DNA of 64,000 bases from Vigna angularis (lineage: Eukaryota; Streptophyta; Magnoliopsida; Fabales; Fabaceae). Location: assembly GCF_016808095.1 (NCBI RefSeq), contig NC_068971.1, forward strand, positions 13,218,501-13,282,500, read 5' to 3'. Made by a program: the position numbers and the translations under genes. Position 1 is the first letter of the stretch, and each line of letters opens with the position of its first letter. The notes under the pieces were generated by a model. That model did not search any database. It was not told the origin of the DNA and saw nothing but the letters and a program-made list of their open reading frames with translations. Below, one piece after another: positions 44,757 to 56,048 of this stretch.

Positions 44757-45580
44757 GGCTATAGTTTGGATGCAGGGGACTCTATTGTTGTTGCCATGTC
44801 CTTTTCCCACATGCTTGACTTGGCCAACTTGGCTGAGGAGGTCCAGATTTGTCGTCGTCGAAGGAACAAGGTGAAGAAAGGAGATTTTGCAGATGAGAAC
44901 AATGCAACTACAGAATCAAACATTGAAGAAACTCTCAAGAAACTTGTATTTGGCTTGAAGAAGTCTCCTCAGGAAGTTTTTGATGCACTGAAAAACCAGA
45001 CTGTTGATTTGGTTCTTACTACTCATCCTACTCAATTAATTCGTAGATCTTTGCATCAAAAGCACGCAAGGTTTGTTACAAAAGTATAGTGTTTTTCAGC
45101 TTCATTATTCAATTTTATACTTTCTTTGTTTAAGTTGGTTCAGGACACCAAAATTGAGCTTTCTGGTTTTGATCTGCATTGTAGGATAAGGAATTTTGTC
45201 TAAATTTTATGCCAAAGACATAACTCCTGATGATAAGCAGGAGCTTGATGATGCCTTGCTAAGAGAGGTAAATATCAAAACACTAGGATTATCTTCGTTG
45301 GTTTAGCAAACTACATTAACCACGCCTTTGTTTGGAGTTTATTCTGCAGAAGAAGAAATGTTCAAGGTGAAAAGAAACAAAGGCTTCGTTGAGTCAATGA
45401 CATTGTTGACAATTTTCTTTTGTTACTTTTGTCTATGTTGTGAAGATTCAAGCTGCCTTCCATACAGATGAAATCAAGAGGACCCCCTAAGACCACAAGA
45501 TGAGATGAGACCAGGGATGAGCTACTTCCATGAAACAATTTGGAATGGTGTTTCCAGATTTCATCAAGCAATCTGGCATA
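44757..45580 (+). pseudogene. Captured phosphoenolpyruvate carboxylase fragment (3 exons)
   Basis: The exon from about 44757 encodes [60 protein letters not shown] and [20 protein letters not shown] plus HPTQ. This is unmistakably plant-type PEP carboxylase, roughly residues 90-180 of about 960, including the HPTQ(S) region. Introns follow at the authentic places: AAG|GTTTGT at 45070, then 45183-45268 ([13 protein letters not shown] in a shifted frame), then 45446-45575 ([26 protein letters not shown]). Small deletions break the frame in the later exons. The rest of the gene is absent. Retained introns show DNA-level capture. An ORF from 44679 joins element leader sequence to PEPC, so a chimeric transcript is possible. 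Confidence 0.93.
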
Positions 45581-45684
45581 TTTTTTAATATGATTTTAAG
45601 CATGATTTATCAGAAAATAACCAAGGTTGGAATTTCATCAAGCAATTCTTCGTCACCTACTAGTAGTAATGGATGTAACTCTCT

Positions 45685-45830
45685 CAAATTCTGGTGAAGA
45701 TGCTTTTCAAAGACCTATCCTTCTTGCATGGGAAGTGCTGGCAGCTCTTCCTTTTGTCTTTGAATCAATTTTAACTGCTTGAGTTCATGGGAGGATGTCA
45801 TCACGATAATTGACAACAGGTTGGCTAGAT
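45685..45830 (+). pseudogene. Captured MED33/REF4-like Mediator subunit fragment
   Basis: Plus-strand reading gives AFQRPILLAWEVLAALPFVF, then ESILTA, a TGA, then VHGRMSSR. From memory this follows plant MED33A/B (REF4/RFR1), where WEVLAALPFV..A.LTACAHGRLSSRELATGL is conserved. These are large Mediator tail proteins that repress phenylpropanoid genes. The fragment is about 45 codons with one stop in place of Cys or Trp, and stops again where Glu is expected after SSR. It sits between the PEPC and MAP65 pieces in the same orientation. Confidence 0.6.
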
Positions 45831-46730
45831 GCTACATTTATTTCTCCATCAATCAAGTTTATTATATCCATCAATTTGGTTTTGGTCCCACCTTTCTTGT
45901 GTCTTTTTCTAATAGAGGATTAATTAAATCATGAATTTTTTGCTCAATGACAAAGAGTTGTTTACTAATTCCTATTTATTTTCATCAAGCAATCATTGTT
46001 TTGATTTTAATATTGCAATACTTAAGAGGAAGAGATCACATCAAACTAGGGTAATTGATTCTTATTCATTTATATATGCAAACAAATATGTAACCCTTAT
46101 CTGAATATTGATTAACTCATTTGTTGTTCTTATAATACCAGTAACTCTCATGAAAATTGTAGCTCTGCTAACTCTTGTTAATTGTTTGTATTTTACTTTC
46201 AGATTTTGACAGTTGGTACAAATCCTCTGCTCAATCACTTTGACATGAATGGCACGATCCTTTCACAAAGACAGTGTGCTCCTTCGTCATCTTTTTCTAT
46301 CTACTTACATCCTATAGGGGTATGTTCTATTTCAAAATCATTGCTAATTGTGTTTAGTACCAGTTGTCTGCTCAAACATGCTACCACAAATTTTAATATT
46401 ACAATATCCACAATGTTGACACTAGTGTTCTAATTTCAATATGAAATCCTTTGCAGCACCTTTTTAAGGAGTTATGGAAATGATATGATTAACATCGACC
46501 ATTGTTGTTACCATCATTTAAGAGTATTAATCCATCTAAATAGGTAGCATTTCATTGGTTACATTATATGTTCATCTTGCTTCCTTCATAATTAACCATG
46601 AAATGTTTAATATGATTTATTATCTTGGAAAGGCCGTTTGTGCAGGAATATCTTCATTCTTATTTAGTTTTTTTTAACCTTTCATGGGATGGATAAACAT
46701 TTCTTAAAAGGGTTCTTAAATGTTGTCAAA
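45831..46730 (+). other. B2 interior, origin unknown
   Basis: AT-rich, intron-like sequence. An 83-codon ORF at 46182-46433 (TVGTNPLLNHFDMNGTILSQ...) is not recognised. It may be intron or other captured DNA. Confidence 0.35.
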
Positions 46731-46734
46731 GCTA

Positions 46735-47115
46735 GTAAGATGAAAATTTGGTGTTTAAGAGGCAGAATGAGCTTAAAGAAATTTACAGAGGAGTTCACAT
46801 GGATGTCGATAGTGAATCTGCAAGACAGATTTTGACTAGTCTCATTGAATGTGCTACAAAACCTGTCATATTATCTCCTTTATATAGTTTTTAAAACTCT
46901 CTTTCTATTTTTCAAAACTATTTTCACTTAAATACTTTCGAAAATTATTGTTGTGTTTGTCCATAGTGTTTGGTATTGGCTCTAAATTTTCCTTGATTAC
47001 TTTTGATTGCTTTGCAGGTAATGTTGATCTGTCTCATTTGCTTCAAAACATGGATGGTCAGATAAGACAAGCCAAGGAGCGAGCTCTAAGCGTAAGGATA
47101 TCTTAGATATGACAG
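46735..47115 (+). pseudogene. Captured MAP65 microtubule-associated protein fragment (2 exons)
   Basis: Exon one (about 46750-46850) encodes FKRQNELKEIYRGVHMDVDS and ESARQILTSLIE, then a GT donor. After a TTTGCAG acceptor (about 47020), exon two encodes GNVDLSHLLQNMDGQIRQAK and ERALS. This matches the conserved central part of plant MAP65 proteins, (E/K)EIYRG.HMDVDSD.AR..L.SLIESGNVD followed by DGQI.KA.E.ALSRKDIL. MAP65 cross-links antiparallel microtubules in the phragmoplast. A deletion shifts the frame right after ALS. The intron position is retained, so the fragment was captured as genomic DNA. It lies about 350 bp inside the right end of element B2. Confidence 0.8.
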
Positions 47116-47713
47116 GGAATCTTGTTTTGTAAATAAATAGGTGTTGGAATTAGTTTTTATAATTTTATTTTGGTTTTAACGGTGTAGCCCATAATGGCTT
47201 GACATACTATAAAGTTGAAATTTAATGTTAGAAATATAATAGGTTATGATTTCGAGTTAGTTGAAAAATTTAGTTACACGTTATAAATCTAAAATTTGGA
47301 TGAGTTATATATTTGACAGTGGATTCTTTTTAGTTCCACTATGGTTTCAAGTATAAAGATACTAATGCTATAAAAAGATATTTTATATTAAATTAGTTAT
47401 TCAAACATTTTTTTAATGTGTAAATTTTATGATAATATATAAATAAATAATTACATACGGATTCTTTTCGTATGTAAGTTATATACAGATATTATATACG
47501 GATTTTTCCGTATGTAAGTTATATACAGATTTTATATACAGATTTTTCCGTATGTAATTTATATACGGATATATCCGTATGTAATTTAGCTATGCTTATT
47601 TTATATACGGATTTTTGTCCGTATGTAATCCGTATATAATACAATTTTATATACGGATTTTAGATGTTATATACGGATTTTGACCGTATGTAATTGTGAT
47701 TTTTCTTGTAGTG

Positions 47714-47901
47714 TCCTCTGAGTCTGGGTTGGTTTCTAGCATCTCCACAACTGGCGGTGTTTGGGCACGCGCGGAGGATGGGCGACTAGCTTGCGCCCCT
47801 TCAGCCGCATCACGCTCTGCTCTAAGCGTTTCAATTTCCGCCTGCATTGCCTCCATTCTCCTTCTCATCTCCTGTAAAAACGCTATCGGGTCTTGCTCCA
47901 T
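47714..47901 (-). pseudogene. Gypsy gag, N-terminal part
   Basis: The start codon at 47901 begins MEQDPIAFLQEMRRRMEAMQ followed by a short coil (AEIETLRAERDAAEG) and QTPPVVEMLETNPDSED. The frame continues in the main gag segment across element B2. The start lies about 40 bp inside the primer-site-like sequence. Confidence 0.85.
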
Positions 47902-47941
47902 CCTTACGGTCGTAATAGGTTGTCTTCAACTATCCTCGGCC

Positions 47942-47959
47942 CCACGGTCGGTGCCAAAA
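47942..47959 (-). other. Primer binding site region of the gypsy element
   Basis: Directly after the LTR terminus (...GAAACA on the coding strand) comes TTTTGGCACCGACCGTGGGG. A TGG at this distance from the LTR is the normal start of a tRNA primer site, and a TGGC...CCGTGGGG run is common in Tat elements. Which tRNA pairs was not determined. Confidence 0.5.
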
Positions 47960-48172
47960 TGTTTCTGCTGAATGGGACCGGGGAAAACTCCTGCTACCTC
48001 TGCCCGGAAACACTCCTCCTCCGATCGGTTCTTCTTCCTTCGCTCCTGACGCTCGTTCTTTCACTCTCCCCGCGCTCGTTCTCCACGTAAATGGGTTGAC
48101 CTGCAGCAAACACTCCGATGCTCAAGTCAGAATGGGATTTAGCAAGTCTATGTAATTATCACCTAACAGAGA
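47960..48172 (-). repeat. Gypsy 5' LTR, first 213 bp, interrupted by CACTA B3
   Basis: It aligns without gaps to 31845-32057, about 12 mismatches by eye, mostly transitions. The alignment ends exactly where CACTACAAGAAAATACC of element B3 starts. In the other LTR the sequence continues AGAGAGTTTACC, so the missing remainder should lie on the far side of B3, outside the window. Confidence 0.9.
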
Positions 48173-48174
48173 CA

Positions 48175-48350
48175 CTACAAGAAAATACCTAATTACTCGC
48201 GGATCATTATATACGGATTAAATCCGTATGTAATAAACGTATTATATACGGATTTTACATACGGATATTGGGAAATCCATTATATACGGACAAATCCGTA
48301 TATAATTAAAAAATTGTTTATATACGGAGGATCCGTATGTAATTGGCGTA
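48175..48350. repeat. Family B subterminal repeats of B3
   Basis: Words ATATACGGAT, AATCCGTATGTAAT and TATACGGACAAATCC recur in both orientations, as at 43890-44110 and 47450-47700 in B2 and at both ends of B1. Confidence 0.85.
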
Positions 48351-51300
48351 CGTAGTAAATAAACAAGTAAAAATGAAACTGAAAGCTCCAAAATTTCCCA
48401 CACTCTGAAAAAAACATATCTTCTCCCTCTTCTGTCCTCGAACCTTCAGTCCAGTTCTCCCTCTTCTCCCTCTTGTCGAACCTGCAGTCCACTTCTTCAC
48501 TGCAATCTCTTCTCCGCTGTCAGTCCACCTCGCCTGCAGGGAGGCTCTTGTTCAGTGAAACCCGCGCTCGACGTCACTGCTCGTAGATTCGGATTTCATT
48601 TGTCGAACACGGTGAGTAATCGAAGCTTTGAGGATTATTTTTGTTTTCGTTTTCTCTTTTTGTTCTTTGGAGGTTTGAAATTGCGACTTTGGAAACCCTA
48701 GGTTGGTTTCTTCGAAGTGGTAGAGATAAGCTGGAGTTGTAGTTGCGTTTTGGTCCTGGTAAGTTTGAATCGTTTAGATTTGAGGTTTATTTGAGTTATC
48801 TTTTCTCTCGGTGTTGTTACATTGTCCTATTTTTGCTCGTTGTTGTTTCGAGGTTTGAAATCGCGAATTTAGAAACCCTACGTGATGGGGTCTTCGAAGT
48901 GGAAGAGATAAGATCGAGCTGCTATTGCCTTCTGCATTTAGTAAGTTTGAATTGCTTATATTTTTGGTTTGGTTTTATTTTTTTGTTGAAATTTTATTTG
49001 GACTTTGATACAGGAGCTGAAGTGGTTGAGAAGTGTGGGGTACCTCATTGGGAAGGCTTAAAGTGTTGTACAGTGAAGCAAAAGAGCTAGGTACTGAAGC
49101 AAGGTATGTTTACTCCTGAGTTTTGCTGTGTTGTTTCCCCCTCTTTTATGTTTAAAGTCCTTACTTTACTTCTTATGCAGTTTAGCATTAAATTGTATAA
49201 AGTTCATTTGAACTTCCTGGGAGCATTTTAATAGAACAATAGAGGAAGCTGCTGGATCAATCTCAAGGTTAGGAGAATTCTGGTGGTGTAGAGAAAAGAA
49301 ACTAAGAAGAGCCAAAGTAAGTGGCGCTAAACATTATCTTTGATTCTGTGAAATATGGTGTTATGATTATATAATGGGTGAATGATTCTTTCTAATATGA
49401 TGAATGCAAATTAACATGTACTTTGATTAAAATAAGGTTTTAGTTATGTTTAGCAATATTTGTATGTGACGTTGTGAAATTGCTCCTATTGCAGTTTTCT
49501 GTGTCTATGTTGCCAGAAAACTAATAAATGATTTTTCTGATCACTTGGGGATGACCATAATGGCCATTGCTATTATATTCACAATTTATGTGAGATTCTC
49601 TTTCTTTGCTTGTTATATGCATACAAACGTACACCAAGCATACAATTTTGTTCTTTGACCCTATATTGTTCAGCTGTATTGATTTGGCACTTTATTTATA
49701 ATCTTGAGAAACATTTCTTTATGTTGCCACTCACACATGCTTGTTTGAAGTAAGCTATAAGTCGGGATTAGTTAATGATAGGTTCAGTATAGTTTACAAT
49801 AGAAGGAAAAGACAAGGTAGTTGGTACAGTTGTAATTAAATAGGTGTAACAAACTATTATAAATAGTCTTATTAATGAGGAGAGTGGACAGTTTTATGGG
49901 TTTAGCGAGAAGGATTGTGGAGAGTGGGGTTTTCTCAAATAACCTTAGTTGATTGTTGTGCAAAACTCATCTTGTTCCTTGTTTCTATTCCCTACTACGG
50001 TGGTACGGGATTAGAGTACAGATAGCAATAAAAGAATATCTTTCTGTTCTGTTCTAATATCAGTTCTATCAGTTAACTTCTAATTTCTGAATGGAATACA
50101 ACTTGGCTGATGTCCCTTTATTTATTTGTTTATTTGAATAATAAATAAAAGAAAACTAGCCAGGACCATAATGAATCTAATGATCAACTAGTACTACTAG
50201 CAGAATGTTTCTCCTGGCCAAGAAATGAAATCCATGACCAAGCCAAGTATTCTGCATTATGTCATTTTTTGTTTAAATTAGAGAAAATATTTTATTTGAA
50301 GGGGAAATAGATATGATGAAGAGAAGTTTGAGCAAATATTCTCCTCCTTTATCTGATAGCATAATGATGGCAAGCACATTACTGCATAGCTGTAAGAGAG
50401 CCTTTCTGAAAACTGGCCATGGCGAATACAATTGTTTCCATATCAATTATGGTGATTTCCCATTAAGTATCCAAGTTTTGGTCTAAGTTCTAACTGCAGA
50501 TCCGAAATATCAGCATATATATAGGATTCTGCTATAGAATAGTATCGTCCTTGTTTTTGGGAAAACCTTTTAATCCAATTGAAGATAAATTGCTCTCAAG
50601 CTTGAGAGATCTCTGTAAGTAAGGTGTATGTAACAGCAAAGGAGATGGGAAGTACATTGTCATTACATTTGGTGTAGAGGGAAAGAATGGGAACAGGTGT
50701 TCCTATTGAATGTTGAGCTGGGACCGAATATTGGATATTCATCAGGTTCCATGACTCACCAAATACCATATAATTCTCCATATGCTCTTCTCTGCAGTGT
50801 GAATAGGCTGTTGTTTCTGAATTAGAAGTTAGAACAACACAACAAAGTTATTATGAGTTGTAAAAAACAACATCCATGCATGTACCACAAGCTATTAATG
50901 AAAATAGTTTATATTTGTAAACAAGAGTCGTCCACTATAACTACACTAGATTCCCCCATTTGAAAGGGTGTGTCTCCAGGCCAAGCCATTAGGTTCAGAA
51001 CATGAAACTTTTAAATCTCCTCAGTTATGACATCTGCTATGTCCAATAAGTATCCTCTTTTGATGTAGTATATGAATTGGGCTTAAGCAATGGTGAAGCT
51101 AGGTACATGAGAGCTAGGGGTCACATTAGAAATGAGAAAGGTGACCCATATTTGTGATAGTTTTCATGTTTTCCCTTTGGAAGTCTTTGAGGTTGTCCAG
51201 ACCTCCATATCATAAGGAACTGATATTTGCTGTCAGGGTTCCTTTTCTTACTAATATTAAGTGAAATTATAATTTTATAAAGTTATATATATACATACGA

Positions 51301-54300
51301 GTGAGATAGAATAGAGCATGAAGAGTGTTTACTAACCAACAGTGAAAGAAAAAATTTGTCTAATTGTAGAGATAAATTATGAAAGTAAGACAAATGTTGA
51401 AATTTAGTATGTTTGGTGGTGAAGGAGGTTAACAATGTGAACTAAGAATGATTTTTCGGATAATACATGAAGATAAAAGTCTTGTAATGTGAACTAAGAA
51501 TGATTTTTCGAATAATTTGATTAATGTTTGAAATGATTGATCTTTTTATTTATGATTACATCTAGAAGTATTTGTTTTCTACTAGTTTGGATACAAACAT
51601 AAACTTCTTTCTTACTGTTAGGATGTGTGCACCTGTGGAAGATATTTATTGACATATTTTCTGAAATTCATGTTTGTCCAGCCTCTTCAAACCAAGTTTT
51701 AAGTACTAAACTTAGCTGAAGATCTTGGCACGAGATTGTTAGCTGTATTCGATACTCCTACAGGTATTACTCAATCTTGTATGTCAATGACGGTTGTGTT
51801 TTAGTAACTTATCTCTCATAATCATCTTTCTGAATACAGAAAAGGACTGTATTGCATGTTTTTATAAGTTAAGATATATTATCTTGTAAGATCTTGTAAT
51901 ATTATGTTCATTTTTCAGTAATAAATTTATGTGTTGTTCTGCTGTTTATAAAAAATGGCAGCTCTTGTTTCTTGATTGCCCCAGACCTTACATTTTAACC
52001 TTGATTCTTTTCCCAATTATATTTACAACCCTTTAGAAATTACACAGTTAAAGAGGACCTATCAAATATCCTATACATACACTGTATAAGAAATCAAAGA
52101 ATGATCTTGTGTTGTAATTTATTGTGTATTGAATAAGGCTATTATAAGTCCTTAGACCAGGGAAAGCCTATAAGAGGGTGGTATAAACCTTAAGCATTTC
52201 AAAATATGAGCTTAATTAGATAAAGGGAGCTATATGTGGATGCATATAAAATTGAATACATATATTGACTAATTAGTTCCAATCATAGAAGAAGAATTTG
52301 TCACCATTAGATAATTACCAATTATAGAAAGATTAAACCAGCACTATAGATGTCGAATTTGTGTGACGAATTCAAGTGTTTAAAACATGAAACCATATTA
52401 CGAACCAAAAAGCCAACATCATTACATGATAAAGGGAGCTATATGTGGTAATAGTTGACAAGAAATATTTAAGTTGCCATAAGACTGGGGAAAGTGCAGT
52501 TGCAACTGGAACTGAGGGTAGTGAAAGAGTTTGTGTGGTCATGATGTATTGGTCTGGTGCAGCATATCTGTATTGGAAGAATTGAACACATAATAAATTA
52601 CCTATAGTGTATCATATGTCTAACAAAGACATGGATTACATGTATTTACATATAATACTTTTATTCTATTTTCTATATTTAGGTTTTATAGATATCTTTA
52701 TTATTCTTTTTGTCTGTTGTTGGCTATCATGCCTTCTGTCATATTTTTTCTTGTAGTTTAGCTACCTATGGTGTTAGAAAGCAATTCAAATATTATTGTC
52801 ATTAATATTTTGATTCTGTTCAGCTGTATTTATTTTTCTTTTTCGGTTTGGTTGTGCCTTAAGCAGTTGCTAGCTCTCTGATTGATCATATAAAGAAACG
52901 ACATCATGTCCAGCTTTGATCAGTTGAGCCAAGTAGCATTGCACATTTTGGTTCCAGTAGCAAACTGTCCATAAACTGTACTTTCTGCATTGAGTTGTTA
53001 TAATCTGCTTTGGTCCAGTTTTCTGGTGTTTCAAGCTTTGACCAAATCTGCTTTATGAGTCTAAATGTGTTTAAACTGATTGCAAACTCATATTAATCTC
53101 AGAAAAGCAAAATGACTGGTTGAATTCCTCACACTCTGATTTCAAAAATCTGCATCAATATTCTTCACTGGTTTCAAGTTGTGGTCACTATTGTTGGTAA
53201 GATTTTGTGGTTTTGAATCTTGGTACAAGTGTGTTTACTATTGTTATACATGTTTCAAGTAGTAGCAACTCTTGTGAATCACTAAAATGCAAAATGCATA
53301 CCTGAGTTCCCTACTTTCAGTAGCTTGTCTTGTCTTTGTTTCACAATTCTCCAATTCAATTTCTGGTCTGCTTTGGTGAATACTGTTTCTGCTCAGTTTT
53401 GTTGTGTATAAAGCTTGAGACAAGTTTCTTTTATGATTTTAAGCATGTCTCAAGGGATAGCAACTCCAATCAATCACAGAATTGAAAAATGAATGGTTGA
53501 GTTGATTAAATTCTGGATTTCAAAACTGTCACAGTTTTAAATAAAGTGTTTGCACCGTGCTTGCTGTCTTTGTGTGGTTTTAGGTCACTTTAAATCTTCT
53601 AGCTGATATCCTGTAGTTAGATCTAGTGTTTAGGCATTCTTTGAGTCTTTATTTGAACCAGCCATCTTTGAATGTACTGTTTTATTAAATCTGCAAAAGT
53701 TTTCAATGCATTTTTCGGCATTTTAAGCAACTGCTGCTGTCATATGAAGCCACTGGCTGTGTCTATGTATTCTAACCAATTGAGCAAGTCTATGTTGTCA
53801 TTTGAAAGTTGTGTGCAATGTTCAAATGGTCCTTGAGAAGCCTATATGCACAATTCACCTTTAAACCATCACATTTTGCTGCATTTTAAGCTACAACTGT
53901 TGTGAATTATAGAATCTGATTGTTTCAGTGGAGTTTAAACATTTGTGCATGTGTCTTTTACCGTTTGAAAGTTGTAGTTACTGTTCATTTGGTCAATTTG
54001 ACACCAGTAAGATGTGTTCATTAATCTGTTCTTTTTACTGTTTATTGTGTGATTTACAGGAGGTAGTGTACGGAGGTGTGATTAGGGAAAAGCCAAGAAG
54101 CAAAGAAGATTGTCCACAATTCCTGAAAGGTATGCTTAATGTTATAGTCCTAGCATTTTTGAAGTAATAAGTAGTGTTGTTTGTCTTGACTCTGATTTAT
54201 GTTAATCATCAGGTCAAAATTTCCCCCAAAGTTCTAGTAAAACAGTGAAATCAAAACTCAAGTAAGTGGTTCTAACCTTTTATTTGGATCTTTTTGCCCA

Positions 54301-56048
54301 AAATAATGTTGGAGTTCTGATGTTTTCTTGGATTTTAGTCAATGAGTTTGTTTTCTTTAATTTATTTATTTATCTTCTATTCTATTTTATATATTTAGCA
54401 TTTATAGATATATTTATTAATTTGGTTTCTACTATTGGCTATCATGCCTTCTGCCATATTTTTATTTTGTTTTCTTCTACATTATAAATAATGAGTGCTG
54501 CAAGCAGCACCATTGCTTGCTTTGGAATCCTTACTTATTTCTTTGGTTCTTTAGTAGACAATACTCCAAACATTCCTTTTCCAATTTATAAATGTAGAGT
54601 AGAAGCCTAGTTTTTGAATAATGTCATATAGGAAACAATGACCTTAAAGTCCAATTTCCCATCTTACAAACTTCCTTTCCCTAACAAACAGTTTAATCTA
54701 TTTGCAATTGGATCCTTTGTGAAACATGCAAAAGAAGTGAGAGTTTAGGATGCCACTTTTAGCCTCTGAACAGTTAGGTTCTTGTTACCCTTTTCATCTA
54801 AGGTTGAAAGGTTTCAGCTTTCTAATAAAACATCTCCATTAAAAAAAGAACATTTATAGAGAGGAAGATTCTGGATTGAGTATTAAATCACAGTACAAGA
54901 AAATAGAAAGTTCAAAGAATAAAATATTCCTTCCATTCAACTTAAAAACAGTACTCCAAGAAAGAACTCATTGGCAAACAAATAAAAAAATTAATTACCC
55001 TCTTTTCAGTGAAAATATCTACAATTGAAAAAGGAGTATTTGACAACAAAAGCAATAGAGTTGTAGATCATGATAGAACAATGAATACCTTGAGGGACTA
55101 ACCAGCATGGATCACCATAAGTCGTTTTCCCATCAAAACCACCAATTAGCAAATTCCTTGGATAAACAGGTTAACTTCATAAAATTAGACTTCTGAACAG
55201 GAACCAGAATCTTTGATTTCCACGAACACAAAATGAAAATAACAAAGACTCCCTCATGCAAATAACATACATAATCTGTTTTTCTCCCTCAACATTTAGC
55301 CAAATCCCCAACCGTATTTTGCAAGTCAGAAATGTATGTGCAAGGATGCCAGAGATCATTAACAAGTTAGCTTTAACAAAATAGATTGACAGACAACAGT
55401 TATAATGGTTAATGCCTTGCTAGCTCATTTGTAACGTGTCCATCTCCTCACTCCACTAACACTATTATTCTTTCATGATCTTTTTCCACAGCATTGACAC
55501 CAAAAAGTTCTACTTTCTTCATTATTTGTATCAACCCATGTACCCCAACTCACTCAAACCTCACTTCCACTCCTCTCATACTTAAAACTCGTTCTTTTCT
55601 CTTTAAACAATGGAAGAGAATACTCAATACTCTCTTACCCGCACTCTTGGTCAAAGAGTATAGATAAGTGCCCCACCAATGTATACTTAATGCAAGAGGC
55701 TAAAAACAAGATATCCACAATATACATGGTTTTAAAGTGTATCCATGACACTTTTTCATACACAAACAACACCCCAAAGTATCCAACCATGTGTACTCAT
55801 TATAACAACATCACTTTTCATAAAGCATGAACATCTATACCCCATGTAATGTGCCAAACCTTTTAAACTAACATGACTAAGTACTTACCTAACATTACCT
55901 TCCAAGGAGCAGTGATGGAAATTCAATTACTGATTGTTTAGTGTTGAACTTTCTTATTACTTTTCCCTGAAGGAAAACTTGTAATACATAATTAATTTAG
56001 CCTTGTATTAAGTAATGGCTAATTTGTCGTTAATTGATATGTATACAG
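48351..56048 (+). other. B3 leader and intron-like region, no protein gene recognised
   Basis: 48400-48900 is C/T-rich then exon/intron-like, with donor-like CACGGTGAGTAATC at about 48610. 49000-56000 is T-rich, with few long ORFs, and looks like 5' introns of the transposase gene. Short exon-like pieces with good splice flanks occur (e.g. 54059-54130 between TTTACAG and AAAGGTATGC). A near-exact 35-bp direct duplication lies at about 51437-51465 and 51489-51517 (GTGAACTAAGAATGATTTTT). 55080-55175 is open on the minus strand with YPRNLLIGGFDGKTTYGDPC, possibly another captured exon, not identified. Confidence 0.45.

Larger units (their letters stand above)
43877..47713 (+). mobile_element. 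CACTA element B2 with three captured gene fragments (Pack-CACTA), TSD TCC
   Basis: The left end is CACTACAAGAAATATGAC at 43877; the right end is GTGATTTTTCTTGTAGTG at 47713. TCC flanks both sides (43874-43876 and 47714-47716). Both ends carry family B repeats (ATATACGGATTTT, CCGTATGTAA). Removing it with one TCC rejoins gag in frame. Inside, after a leader-like C/T-rich block (44190-44580), come exons and introns of a PEP carboxylase gene, a MED33/REF4-like gene and a MAP65 gene, all on the plus strand. There is no transposase; related element B3 could have supplied it. Confidence 0.93.
31845..48172 (-). mobile_element. Tat-lineage Ty3/gypsy retrotransposon with accessory antisense ORF
   Basis: The minus-strand element starts (5' LTR) beyond 48172 and ends with its 3' LTR at 31845-32373. 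The order along the minus strand is partial LTR, primer-site-like sequence, gag, protease, RT, RNase H, integrase, an 81-bp tandem array, then a plus-strand accessory ORF and the 3' LTR. Pol-integrase order defines Ty3/gypsy. The motif FTDLNKACPKDSYPLP and an antisense ORF between pol and 3' LTR are known traits of the Tat lineage. The two LTR copies share 213 bp with about 12 mismatches by eye. Gag-pol carries several nonsense codons and two CACTA insertions. A third CACTA element starts within its 5' LTR. Confidence 0.9.

Noticed and set aside
50596..50781. Minus-strand 61-codon ORF (contains NIQYSVPAQHSIGTPVPILS)
   Set aside because: The sequence looks somewhat protein-like, but I recognise no family and see no supporting exon context.
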